A stretch of DNA of 64,000 nt from Streptomyces filamentosus. Lineage in GTDB: Bacteria; Actinomycetota; Actinomycetes; Streptomycetales; Streptomycetaceae. The notes beneath the pieces are model-generated. The model was not told the origin of the DNA and did not search any database. It saw only the letters and a program-made list of their open reading frames with translations. The first letter of the stretch is position 1; every line of letters begins with the position of its first letter. Shown piece after piece: positions 42,888-51,197 of this stretch. The DNA is taken from contig NZ_BNBE01000002.1 of NCBI RefSeq assembly GCF_014654895.1, positions 1 through 64,000 on the forward strand, written 5' to 3'. A program made the translations under genes and the position numbers.

Positions 42888-43483
42888 CGGACTGCTGCCT
42901 TCGATCGGTCATGGAGCATCTGCTGCAAGGGAGTCCGGGCCGGGCCCCCGCCCGCCCCGGCCGGAGCCGGGACGGAGCGGGAGCGAAGCGGACGGGACAC
43001 GGAGGCCGCGCCGCTCGGACGGCGCGAAGACGTAGGCCGGGCGGTTCGCCGGGAAGCGGCCGCCGGACGGGGAGCGGAGCGGGAGGAGCTGGTGGTGTGC
43101 TCGATCAGGACGGTCCCGGTCAGGTGGCGGGCCTTGAGCGGGCGGGCGGTCTTCCCGCCGATCCGGCCATGTCTGGGCTGGAGCGCCCGCCGGGCCAGGC
43201 CGTAGAGCACCCACAAAGGCGCGCGGCCGCCGATCCGCTGGGCGCGGGCCGCCCACACCAGAACGCACAGGGCGATCGGCGGGATCGGGCCGAGGCCGGA
43301 CCACCAGGCGAAGGTCTTGACCAGGACCAGGACGCCGAGGGCCGCGATGACGAGCTGGCCGGCGTTGTAGGGGCCGAACCACAGGACGAAGTCGCCGAGC
43401 TTGCCCAGGACCCACGGGTAGGTGCGGGCCCGGGTGTAGTTGCGGCCGATCCGGGGCGTGGGCCCGGCGGAAGTCGCACTCAT
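42884..43483 (-). CDS. TcpE/PrgI-like small membrane protein of the channel
   Basis: 199 residues. Starts with GRNYTRARTYPWVLGKLGDF, matching the YTxxYxYP-like opening of TcpE-type proteins, followed by two helices (AGQLVIAALGVLVLVKTFAWW; PIPPIALCVLVWAARA). A basic, Pro/Ser-rich tail extends beyond the usual family length. It sits directly before the VirB4-like gene, the typical position. Confidence 0.75.
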   Translation of the reverse strand: MSATSAGPTPRIGRNYTRARTYPWVLGKLGDFVLWFGPYNAGQLVIAALGVLVLVKTFAWWSGLGPIPPIALCVLVWAARAQRIGGRAPLWVLYGLARRALQPRHGRIGGKTARPLKARHLTGTVLIEHTTSSSRSAPRPAAASRRTARPTSSRRPSGAASVSRPLRSRSVPAPAGAGGGPARTPLQQMLHDRSKAAVR

Positions 43484-43498
43484 CGCCGCGGGACCGCG

Positions 43499-43795
43499 TC
43501 AGCTGCCCGACGCCGGCGGCGCCGACGGCGCAGGCGTCTGCGTGGAGACGTTGCTGATCGTCTCCTTGAACGCGTTGGCCAGCACGTCCTTGGACTGGTA
43601 GATGCCCAGGCAGACGACCAGGCCGATCAGAGCGCCGATGCCGGCCTTGAGGCTCATCTTGGTGCAGACGGCGACCAGCACGGCGAAGAGGATGGCGACC
43701 ATCAGGCCCTTCTCGGCCCAGGTCCCGCCCACGGTGAGCAGGTGGTCGCCGATCTCCTCGATCGGGACGGCGAGAACGACGGGGGTGGTGTCCAT
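43499..43795 (-). CDS. Small two-helix membrane protein (TcpD/VirB2 position)
   Basis: 98 residues from ATG 43795. Two hydrophobic spans, KGLMVAILFAVLVAVCTKM and AGIGALIGLVVCLGIYQ, with a polar Pro/Ser tail. Its size and place between TcpC-like and TcpE-like genes fit TcpD or a VirB2-like subunit; sequence alone cannot decide. Confidence 0.65.
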   Translation of the reverse strand: MDTTPVVLAVPIEEIGDHLLTVGGTWAEKGLMVAILFAVLVAVCTKMSLKAGIGALIGLVVCLGIYQSKDVLANAFKETISNVSTQTPAPSAPPASGS

Positions 43796-43839
43796 GACGG
43801 GGTTCCTCCGGGAAACAGGGGTGGGTGGGGAAGGGAGAG

Positions 43840-44805
43840 TCAGGCGCGGGGCGCGGACTCGGGGGCGGGGTCGAGGGAGGCGATCTCCCAGCGGCCGTCG
43901 CGGGCGGTGAGCGTGAGCGCGTACGCCATCGGCCAGATGCGGCCTGCGGAGTCGGTGGCACTGACCTCCGCGCGCACCCGCGCACTCGCCCCGGCCTGCC
44001 CCACGGGCGGGGTGCGGCCCTGGGAGAGGACCTGGACGATGTCGACGACCGCGAACGGGCTGCCGGGGCGGGCCAGGAGCGTGCCCGGGGCGAGGTAGCG
44101 CTCGACGCCGTTGTCGGCACCGAGGAACGCGGCCAGGAACCCGCCGACGGTGTCGGTGAGCGCGGTGTCCTCGATCCGGGCCGTGTACGGCGAAGCCGGG
44201 GGCTGCCCCGGCTTCGGCCCGGCGGTCTCCCGCGGCGCACCGGCCACGTACCCCCGGCCGGCATTGGTGCCGGTTTCGGTGACGGGGACGGTGAAGTACC
44301 GCAGGCCCCGCACCGACTCCTCGTCGGGTACGTCCGGGGCGGTGTCCGCGAGCCGGGCGGCGACCGTCACCGCCCACGCCCCGCTGTTCTGCCGGGTGGT
44401 GCGGACGGTAGCGGTCTGCATGACCGCGACGGGCCTGCTCCCCCACCTGGGGGTCTGCACACCGGGCGCCAGGAGCCGCAGCTGGGTGAGCTCCGGGGAG
44501 GACTCGGCGGCCGTGCCGGACTCCAGCCACAGGCCGAGGACCATCTCCGCGAACCCCGCCGGCCCGCTGTCGGCGCTGCCGCTGTCGGCGGGCCGGACGG
44601 CTGCGGGACGGGTGGCGGCGGCCTGGCTGACCGCCACCGGGGCGGTGCGGGCGGAGGCGATCAGAAGGGCCGCGGGGCCGGCGGCGAGCGCCGCCCACAC
44701 CCCGGCCCGTACGAGGAAGGCGCGGCGCCCGCGCAGCGGCGCGACACGAGGGCGGTCTGCCGGGCGGGGGTCGCGGGGGGCCCAAAGCCAGGAGGGCGGA
44801 GGCAT
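43840..44805 (-). CDS. TcpC-like conjugation channel protein (VirB8-like fold)
   Basis: About 321 residues from ATG 44805 with GGAGCC upstream. One membrane helix (VRAGVWAALAAGPAALLIAS), then two NTF2-like domains, as in TcpC/Orf13: first around GFAEMVLGLWLESGTAAES, second around LTDTVGGFLAAFLGADNGVERYL, ending RDGRWEIASLDPAPES. First gene of the operon, next to the repeats at 44850-45002. Expected to organise the membrane complex. Confidence 0.85.
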   Translation of the reverse strand: MPPPSWLWAPRDPRPADRPRVAPLRGRRAFLVRAGVWAALAAGPAALLIASARTAPVAVSQAAATRPAAVRPADSGSADSGPAGFAEMVLGLWLESGTAAESSPELTQLRLLAPGVQTPRWGSRPVAVMQTATVRTTRQNSGAWAVTVAARLADTAPDVPDEESVRGLRYFTVPVTETGTNAGRGYVAGAPRETAGPKPGQPPASPYTARIEDTALTDTVGGFLAAFLGADNGVERYLAPGTLLARPGSPFAVVDIVQVLSQGRTPPVGQAGASARVRAEVSATDSAGRIWPMAYALTLTARDGRWEIASLDPAPESAPRA

Positions 44806-44849
44806 CCGAGAGGCTCCTTGAAGAGGTCGGCGAAGCTGATGCCTCACTC

Positions 44850-45002
44850 TTCGACGACCACCTCACCACCCCGCTGACCACCAGACCCCCCGGGCCGTCA
44901 CAAGGCCATAACTCCGCATGGTGAGCCCCGTGGTAAGTGGCCGTCGGCCTGGTGGTCAGCAGCGTGGTAAGCGACCTGGCCTGGGGTTTCCTCACTTACC
45001 AC
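44850..45002. promoter_or_regulatory. Repeat-rich control region of the transfer/pilus operon
   Basis: Contains CGTGGTAAGTGG (44929-44940), GGTGGTCAGC (about 44950), CGTGGTAAGCG (about 44963), CACTTACCACGG (about 44993) and related CTCACCAC words near 44861. The region lies immediately upstream of the TcpC-like gene and repeats the motif seen at 19754-19836 and 7545-7583. Likely operators for a shared regulator, or a DNA-processing site. Confidence 0.65.
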
Positions 45003-45008
45003 GGCTGG

Positions 45009-45887
45009 TCAGATCCCTCTGGGGAAGGCGGGGCGGGGCCTTCTCAGAACACGGCTGCGCCGACGGCAAGGCGCTACGGACGAGAGCGGGAGCTTGCCGC
45101 CGGCGCAGCCTGATGCCTCGGACCGATCATGCCTGTGCGGCCGGTCTCTTCTTCTGAGCCGGCTCTCTGCCTGTGGAGGGTCGTAAGGTGGCGGCGGGCG
45201 TCCCGGAGTCACTAGTCCTGACTCCGGGACGTCCGCTGCGTCACCCGCGGGTGGTGCTGGGGTAGCCGGGTTGAACGCGGAGGCGGTGACGACGGTGCCG
45301 TCGTCGAGGAGGACGGAGCCGTTCGCGAGGTCCGGGTGCGTGCGCGGGTGGTGGTACTGAAGGGGGCCCGCGCTGTCGAGGAGGGCGGCGAGAGCGTCGT
45401 CGACCACAGCCTCGGTGCGCAGGGCGACGTGGACGCAGGGCGAGCCGTTCTCGTCGTAGACGTGGAGGCTCTCGGCGTCCCGGGTCCAGTCCTGGCCGGC
45501 CCACCCGATGAGGTCGCGGACACGGCGGGCGAGGTCGTCGGCCGGGCGGGTGCACGGCTTGGCCGGGTACGCGCTGCTGGGGCCGTCGGTGTAGGCGTGG
45601 CTAGCGTAGAGCTGCGTGCCGAGCCACGACCCGCTCACCGTGACCTCCTGGAGGATGCCGTGGTGGCTGGTGTGTACGAGCTGCTGGCCGAGTGCGGCGC
45701 CGATCCGGTCGAGCGGGCCGATGGCTTCGCCGTAGGGGCGGCCGATCTGGTCCAGGAGCCGGACGCCCGGGGTGAGGGTGGGGTGGAATCCGACGCGCAG
45801 CCCCGGAGCGTCGCCGAGGTGGTCCAGGAGGTCGGCGGTGGCGGTCATCAGGTCGGGGAACCGGTGCAGGTGCGGGGAAACCGTCAT
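45009..45887 (-). CDS. Unknown plasmid protein, C-terminus possibly altered
   Basis: 292 residues from ATG 45887. The first ~220 residues look coding (LMTATADLLDHLGDAPGLRVGF; LHVYDENGSPCVHVALRTEAVVDDALAALL). The remainder is Arg/Pro-rich (RLRRRDRPHRHDRSEASG) and may be read-through after loss of the original stop. Family not recognised. It follows a truncated gene by 8 bp. Confidence 0.6.
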   Translation of the reverse strand: MTVSPHLHRFPDLMTATADLLDHLGDAPGLRVGFHPTLTPGVRLLDQIGRPYGEAIGPLDRIGAALGQQLVHTSHHGILQEVTVSGSWLGTQLYASHAYTDGPSSAYPAKPCTRPADDLARRVRDLIGWAGQDWTRDAESLHVYDENGSPCVHVALRTEAVVDDALAALLDSAGPLQYHHPRTHPDLANGSVLLDDGTVVTASAFNPATPAPPAGDAADVPESGLVTPGRPPPPYDPPQAESRLRRRDRPHRHDRSEASGCAGGKLPLSSVAPCRRRSRVLRRPRPAFPRGI

Positions 45888-45895
45888 CGCGCGTC

Positions 45896-46392
45896 TCAGG
45901 CCGGGGCGGTGGTGGGGGTCTGGCTGGCGAGGCGGGCGCGGTGCTCGTGGGTCTGGTCGAGGGCGTCGCGCAGGCGGGCGGCCTCCGCGTCGACGGCGTC
46001 CGCGTCGAGTTGGTACAGCTCGACCGGCGGGTGACCGGCGGTCAGGATCCGCTCCTGGTAAAGCTGTTCCATCGACTCGATGGGGAACCAGCCGACGCGA
46101 GCGGCGGCACGGGCGGCTTCGGACCATGCGGTGATCGCGGTCCGGGCGGCGTCGACCGCGACGACGTAGGCGTGGTGGGCAGCGTGCCAGGCGGTGGCCG
46201 TGCTCAGCGCCTCCCAGCGGACCTCCACCAGGTGCCGGGCCCGGTCCCGGTCCCGGCGGCCGGCCTGCTCGGCGACCTGGGTGGTGGCGAGGGTGTTGTA
46301 GGCGTAGGCGGTGAGGCATGCGGCGAGATACAAGTCCGTCGCCGCGCCGATGCCAGTGCCGGTGCCGTCGGGGTGCTCCTGGAGGTAGTGCT
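45896..46392 (-). pseudogene. 5'-truncated unknown plasmid gene
   Basis: The frame encodes KHYLQEHPDGTGTGIGAATD, then LYLAACLTAYAYNTLATTQ and a long helical region to a normal stop at 45896. No proper start codon exists: upstream the frame runs into IS5-type sequence at about 46392. A shortened product from TTG 46333 is possible. Function unknown. Confidence 0.6.
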
Positions 46393-46720
46393 TCTCACCT
46401 CCTCAAGAACGCGGGCTTCGGCCTCCTCGTCAATGCCGGTCATTCTGGCGATGGTGGCGAGCGTCATGGCGGTTCTCTTCGGTCGGTCCGCGGGGGCGAT
46501 GCCCCAGGCCTTGAGGTCGGCGTAGATGAGTGAGCGAGCAAGGCTGAGGACGGCTTCGTGGATGTCGTCACGTACTTCCCAGTGGGTCCGCAGCAGGCGG
46601 ACCCAGTGGAGATGGGCGAAGGTTCGCTCGACAACCCATCGGGCGGTGCCGAGGCCGGATAGGTGAGAAACACCGCGTCCGGCGATGAAGGGTTTCACTC
46701 CCAGGGCCCATGTCGGTGTG
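46393..46720 (-). pseudogene. IS5-family transposase C-terminal fragment
   Basis: Encodes GVKPFIAGRGVSHLSGLGTA and RWVVERTFAHLHWVRLLRTH, the hallmark C-terminal block of IS5-group transposases, then SLARSLIYADLKAWG. The upstream part is replaced by the unknown-gene cassette at 46721, and the frame simply continues into the cassette. The C-terminal extension past LKAWG is not typical of the family. Confidence 0.75.
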
Positions 46721-47363
46721 CACGTCGGAGTACGCACCCAGGTACGGATGAACGTGCCCAGGTGGACAGCCATTCAGCCGTGGGTCTTCTTCGCGGGAGA
46801 GCAGTGGCATGAGCTGGGGACAGGGATGATCGCCTCATGATGCGAGGTGCCTTCGACGACGTCCCTCTGGCCGCGCTCTTTCCTTTCCTGACGCCCGCGG
46901 ATGTGGACTCCTTGAACCAGACAGCCAGCACGGTCGATGCGGCTCGTGCAGGCAGAACCACGGCGGATTGGGAGTGGGTACTGGAGCATGCTGCCTTCGC
47001 AGACTCGCAGCCCGGGATGCCGGTCGTCCTTGGGTTGGTGGTGATCGAGCACGCTGCTGGGGGCGACCAGCTGGAGTTCTTGTTGCAGGTGGTGAGGACC
47101 GGCCCGGGCCAGCTTGTGGTTGACGCGGCGGTGAACGTGGCTTGCTGGTGCGAGACCGATCACGCCACGCATGACGTCGACGCCCTCAGGCTCGCGGTCG
47201 GCGAGACGACTTCGTTGCCCAATGCATTCCGTGCCGGCGCTGAACGTCTGACCGGCTGGCTGGCCGATCCACACGACGCCGACCATTGGCGCGCCCAAGA
47301 GGGACTACCTCCCCGGCGGATCGCCTGACGGCCCAGCCGGGCACGTTCACCTGTACGCCGACA
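46721..47363. mobile_element. Unknown-gene cassette, copy 2
   Basis: 643 bp nearly identical to 6715-7381, in inverse orientation. It lacks the 24 bp lying between two GAACGT words in copy 1; there are otherwise only substitutions. It sits inside an IS5 transposase remnant on its left. Ends as in copy 1 (CGTCGGAGTACGCACCCAGG at 46723; complement of TGTCGGCGTACAGG up to 47363). No transposase inside. Confidence 0.75.
46837..47328 (+). CDS. Unknown 163-residue cassette protein (copy 2)
   Basis: Same protein as that at 6774-7265 with a few substitutions (for example PGMPVVL for PGTPIVL; LPNAF for LPDAF). Intact frame from ATG to stop in both copies. No domain recognised; soluble, acidic. Function unknown. 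Confidence 0.7.
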   Translation: MMRGAFDDVPLAALFPFLTPADVDSLNQTASTVDAARAGRTTADWEWVLEHAAFADSQPGMPVVLGLVVIEHAAGGDQLEFLLQVVRTGPGQLVVDAAVNVACWCETDHATHDVDALRLAVGETTSLPNAFRAGAERLTGWLADPHDADHWRAQEGLPPRRIA

Positions 47364-47414
47364 GCCCAGGTCAGACGCTGGCACTTGTCACGGTTGGCTC
47401 TGTTGGTTGGTTTC

Positions 47415-47555
47415 GGTTCTGGCACAACTTCTGTGGTGGCGAGCCGAATCTGGATGGCTGAGGCCGGAGCTCGTCTGGGACCAGCAGGTCAGCGGCTTGG
47501 CCGACGACAGACACAGGCCCGGCCGGCGTAGCTCCACAGAAGTTATGCCAGAGCC
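47415..47555. mobile_element. 141-bp MITE, copy 2, with 8-bp target duplication
   Basis: Ends GGTTCTGGCACAACTTCTGT (left) and the complement of GGCTCTGGCATAACTTCTGT (right). Flanked by TTGGTTTC at 47407-47414 and 47556-47563. Length identical to the MITE at 6311-6451; the interior is only partly similar, so the two are independent insertions of one family. The rest of 47364-47768 holds no gene I can support. Confidence 0.9.
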
Positions 47556-47768
47556 TTGGTTTCGAGAACGTCTGTTGCTCAGTGGCAGGAACGCTCTTTT
47601 CCTCCTGGAAGTGATGTTGCCGAGATTCGGGAACGCCTGCGTGCTGGTGTCAGGACCGTGGTTGTGCTCGGCCCGGGGCGCGCTGATCTGGCCGGACATG
47701 GTGTCCTCGCGGGAGGGGGCGTGCTAACCCGTTCGCGTGGCATGCTCCCGGCCGCGTACGTTCCGCCT

Positions 47769-48764
47769 ATGACCAGGACGACGCCGGCCAGGCCGGTCGC
47801 AGTGGAGGCTGTGTTCCCGGAACTGGCGGCATACCGGGGGCGGACGACCCGCCTGCATCCGCGGCCGGGGCAGCCCGGGCGGCACGACAGCCATGTCGGC
47901 GGGCCGCTGTTGTGGCCCGGCGACGAGCCGTGGCCGGTCTGCCACGAGCCGCACGAGCCCGAGACCGAGGGGTACGCACCAAAGGAGATCCGCGCCGCCC
48001 GGGCCGCGAACGCGTGGCCTCGGAGCAGCCCGTGGCCCGGTGCCGGCAGCCCCGGGGAGGGAGGGCCGGCCCCTTTCGTGGGGCTCGCCCAGTTCTTCGG
48101 CCGGGACGTCCCCGGTCTGGCCGCCGGTCCCGGCGGCGCTGACCTGGTGCAGCTCTTGCGCTGCCCGCGCACCCACGGCCCGTACCTGGAGCGCCGGTAC
48201 CTCCTGCGGTGGAGGCTGGCCGCGCAGGCGGAGCGAGCAGACCGCTTCCTCGACGCCGCGCCCGAAGTGCCGCTGCTGCGGTGGGAGGACGAACTTCCCG
48301 AGCCCTGTGTCGTGCACCCCGAGGAGGTGGACACCTATCCGTGGGCGGAGGACGACACGCTGCCCGCGGCTCTGATCGCCCGCATCGACGCCTGGGACGA
48401 TGCGCAGACGGCGGAAGGCGGCCGCGACGCACCGAGCTACCAGGGCGCTCTGTCGATCCCGCCGGGCTGGCGCGTCGGCGGCTTTCCCAGCTGGGCGTCC
48501 ACGGGCCCGATGGACATCACCTGCGCGTCCTGCGCGGCCCCGATGCGGCTCCTGCTGACGGCCGGGGGCGACGAGATGGACCCCGACTCGCACAGCTGGA
48601 TGCCACTGGAAGACCGCGATCCGTCGCTGCAGGGGATGGCCTCGATCCGGGGCGGCCAGTCCGTCGCCCAGCCCACCCGGCTCCGCTTCGGCCGTGACCG
48701 AGACCTGCACGTCTTCACCTGCCCGGCCGACCCGGGACACCCGCCCCAATGGGTGCTCTCCTGA
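47769..48764 (+). CDS. DUF1963-like (YwqG family) protein
   Basis: 331 residues from ATG 47769. Features fit DUF1963: VGGPLLWPGDEPWPVC near the N-terminus (the W-P block), PFVGLAQFFGRDVP, and, near the C-terminus, GGFPSWASTGPMDITCASC (a C-x-x-C pair) with DRDLHVFTCPADPGHPPQW. Biochemical role unknown. Upstream lies the MITE and downstream 330 bp in which I see no gene. Confidence 0.75.
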   Translation: MTRTTPARPVAVEAVFPELAAYRGRTTRLHPRPGQPGRHDSHVGGPLLWPGDEPWPVCHEPHEPETEGYAPKEIRAARAANAWPRSSPWPGAGSPGEGGPAPFVGLAQFFGRDVPGLAAGPGGADLVQLLRCPRTHGPYLERRYLLRWRLAAQAERADRFLDAAPEVPLLRWEDELPEPCVVHPEEVDTYPWAEDDTLPAALIARIDAWDDAQTAEGGRDAPSYQGALSIPPGWRVGGFPSWASTGPMDITCASCAAPMRLLLTAGGDEMDPDSHSWMPLEDRDPSLQGMASIRGGQSVAQPTRLRFGRDRDLHVFTCPADPGHPPQWVLS

Positions 48765-49093
48765 TCCGCTCCAAGGACGACAGGTCCGGCCGGCGCGCAC
48801 TGCTGCGAGCCGTCGACACTGTTCCTAGATCTCGCCGATGTCCCCCCGCGACAACCAGCCGTGAGCATTCCCGGAATTCGGCTGCAACCGTTCCTGCAAG
48901 CGGCCTATATAGCCAGTCGGCTTCGCGCATACGGGCCGGTGACATCACCACAGGGTGGAGATCCGGGCCGGGCGTGGTGTGGCCAGAGTCACCGTCCTGG
49001 ACGGGCCGCCGGGCGCGGAGGGTGTGGTGTCGCGGTTGGGCGTAGGTCTGCTCAGGGCCGGATGTGTACACACGGGGATGCGCTGGGGCGGCC

Positions 49094-49459
49094 TCAGGCG
49101 AGAGCGCCGCCCTGGGAGCGGACTGTCTTTCTGCCGACCTGTCGGGGCTCGATGGTGCGAGGGTCTACTGCTTCTCCGGGTGCTCCTTCGCGGTAGAGGC
49201 CGTTTGGTTCGGCATCCCGGTCATGAGGGAGCAGGTAGAAGACGCGCCGCTTCTGCAGTCCGCTGTCAGGATCGGCTTCGGCGGTGTCGCTGAGTTCGGT
49301 GAACCCGATCATGCGGCCGTCACGGTGGTAGCGGGGCTTTCCGCGGCGCCTCGGTGTTTTGTCGAGGGCCTGGCGTACGTAGTCGAGTTGTGAGGGGTCT
49401 TCCAGCCACACCACTTTGTCCTCGTGGGTGAGATCGCTTGGTGTCAGTAGCGAACTCAT
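49094..49459 (-). CDS. Unknown 121-residue protein of the replication operon
   Basis: Starts MSSLLTPSDLTHEDKVVWLED; contains LDYVRQALDKTPRRRGKPRYH and a C-terminal tail. ATG overlaps the preceding small gene's stop (ATGA at 49456-49459). Family not recognised. Last gene of the prim-pol/helicase operon, so possibly a replication accessory protein. Confidence 0.65.
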   Translation of the reverse strand: MSSLLTPSDLTHEDKVVWLEDPSQLDYVRQALDKTPRRRGKPRYHRDGRMIGFTELSDTAEADPDSGLQKRRVFYLLPHDRDAEPNGLYREGAPGEAVDPRTIEPRQVGRKTVRSQGGALA

Positions 49460-49653
49460 GGCTTCAGTCCCTTCTTCATGTCATTCATCAGCAGGCCCAG
49501 TACCACGTCCGGCCTCCGTATCGGGCCGGCCGTCACAGGCTGCGGCTTGCTTACTCGACTCATACTTGCTGTCCATCGTAGGCGGGTCGGTCGTCGGGTG
49601 GGGGCGACGCGTACTGGCATCGGTCGCGACTCCCGCCGGAGGGTTCTCGTCAT
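49456..49653 (-). CDS. Small basic protein in the replication operon
   Basis: 65 residues, MTRTLRRESRPMPVRV start and VVLGLLMNDMKKGLKP end. Overlaps both the helicase gene (ATGA at 49650-49653) and the following gene. Strongly basic N-terminus suggests nucleic-acid contact. No family. Confidence 0.6.
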   Translation of the reverse strand: MTRTLRRESRPMPVRVAPTRRPTRLRWTASMSRVSKPQPVTAGPIRRPDVVLGLLMNDMKKGLKP

Positions 49654-51197
49654 GAGACTGTCTCCTCGGCCAGCAGCGCGAGCCCGGGGTAAAACTTCTG
49701 TCCGTTCGAGCGGAGCATTTCGCTGGGCGATGCGACGCCTACCTCGGCGCGGATGCGGGTTGCGAAGGCGCGGGTCGTGGCGGGGCGCAGGCCTTCGCCG
49801 TCTTGGCACCAGGCGCTGTAGGCGCGGTATAGGGCGCCCTGCTCGACTCTGAGATCGCGGGGCTCGTCGAGTTCGGCGCCTGTGGTGCAGCACTCGGCGA
49901 GGAAGCGGCCGATGTGGTCCTCGGTGGTGGCGTAGGCCTGGGTGGCGCTGCGGACCACGCTGGGACCGGTGAGCGGTGGTTTCGTCGTGAGGTAGGCGGT
50001 GGCTCCTTGGATCATCCAGTGAAGGATGCCGGGGCCTTCTTCGTGGACGAGGATCTCTGCCAGGTTGTCGATCTTGCGGTGGTCGGGGACGACCTTCTCG
50101 AACGGGATGAGGCGGATGCGGCGCCAGAAGGCGTGGCCGCCGGTGCCGACCTCAGGGCGGTGGTTGCCCAGCAGCCACAGCTTGTGGGTGGGTTCGAAGC
50201 TGAAGAAGTCCTGGCGCATGCGGCGGGCTTTGAGCCGGTCTCCGCCGGTCAGGAGTTTCACGCGGGCTTCGTCGAACTTGTCGTGGGGCTTGAGCTCACT
50301 GCAGACGAATAGCCGGCGTCCGTGAAGCTCGGTCAGCTCGGTCGAGTGTTCGTTGAATTTGCCCCGTTCCATGAGGAAGCCGGGCGGGGCGACGTCGGCG
50401 TAGTCGCCGAGGATCTTGATCACGACGTCGAGCAGCGCGGACTTTCCGTTGGCACCGACTCCGTAGAGGAAGGGAAGGACCTGGCCGCCGACGTCGCCGG
50501 TGATGGAGTAGCCGAGAAGGAGATGAAGGAAGTTGATCATCTCCTTGCCCTTGTCGTCCTCGCCGAAGGTCTGGGTGAGGAAGCTTTGGAACCGCGGGGT
50601 GGGCATCGCCTCGGGGGCGAGGTAGGTGGCACGCGAGTGGAGGTCGCGCGTGGGGTCGGGCTTGTGCAGCTGTCCTGTGCGCAGGTCGACGACTCCCGCC
50701 GGGGTGCACAGGGCGTACTTGTCGCCGTCGAGGGTGTCGGGGTCGAGGGCGAGTTCGGGTGAGGCCTTCGCCTGGGTGAGCATGGCCTTTACGCCGGAGG
50801 TGGACATGGTGCGCTTGCGGTGCTGGGCCAGCTCCCGGTCGGTGAAAACGCCTCGGGGGTCGTGGGCGGGGATTTCCTCGGCCATGTCTCCCGCTGCCCA
50901 GATGGCTGCCTTCTCTCCGCCTGTCCTCTTCCAGCGGTACTCGTCCCACACGTACCAGCCCAGTCCTTCGACGTGGCGGAAGCGGTCGTGGTGGAGGTGG
51001 GCGAAGAGCTTTGCGTTGCCGCGGTCGCTGAGGTTGTTCAGAAGGCCGGCCTGGATGAAGTCCATGGCTCCGGTGGCAGGGAGGGTCTTGGACTGGGCGG
51101 GAAGGGGGGATGCAGGTGCAGCAGCCTCGGGGGCGAACGCGGCGAGCTGTTCGGCTGCTGCTTGGGCGTTGAACCCGGAGCTTCCGGCGATGCTCAT
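49650..51197 (-). CDS. D5/P4-type SF3 replicative helicase
   Basis: 515 residues. D5-N domain region (LLGYSITGDVGGQVLPFLYG), Walker A GVGANGKSALLDVV (about 243-256), Walker B region GRRLFVCSELKPHDKFDEARVKLLTGGD, and the arginine-finger segment LWLLGNHRPEVGTGGHAFWRR. An N-terminal segment with FRHVEGLGWYVWDEYRW is typical. Acts with the prim-pol next door (ATGA overlap at 51194-51197) to open and prime the origin. This is the main replication module of the window. Confidence 0.92.
   Translation of the reverse strand: MSIAGSSGFNAQAAAEQLAAFAPEAAAPASPLPAQSKTLPATGAMDFIQAGLLNNLSDRGNAKLFAHLHHDRFRHVEGLGWYVWDEYRWKRTGGEKAAIWAAGDMAEEIPAHDPRGVFTDRELAQHRKRTMSTSGVKAMLTQAKASPELALDPDTLDGDKYALCTPAGVVDLRTGQLHKPDPTRDLHSRATYLAPEAMPTPRFQSFLTQTFGEDDKGKEMINFLHLLLGYSITGDVGGQVLPFLYGVGANGKSALLDVVIKILGDYADVAPPGFLMERGKFNEHSTELTELHGRRLFVCSELKPHDKFDEARVKLLTGGDRLKARRMRQDFFSFEPTHKLWLLGNHRPEVGTGGHAFWRRIRLIPFEKVVPDHRKIDNLAEILVHEEGPGILHWMIQGATAYLTTKPPLTGPSVVRSATQAYATTEDHIGRFLAECCTTGAELDEPRDLRVEQGALYRAYSAWCQDGEGLRPATTRAFATRIRAEVGVASPSEMLRSNGQKFYPGLALLAEETVS

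Noticed and set aside
48765..49093. Possible short gene between the DUF1963 gene and the replication operon
   Set aside because: Several short overlapping frames on both strands, none with a recognisable protein or start signal.
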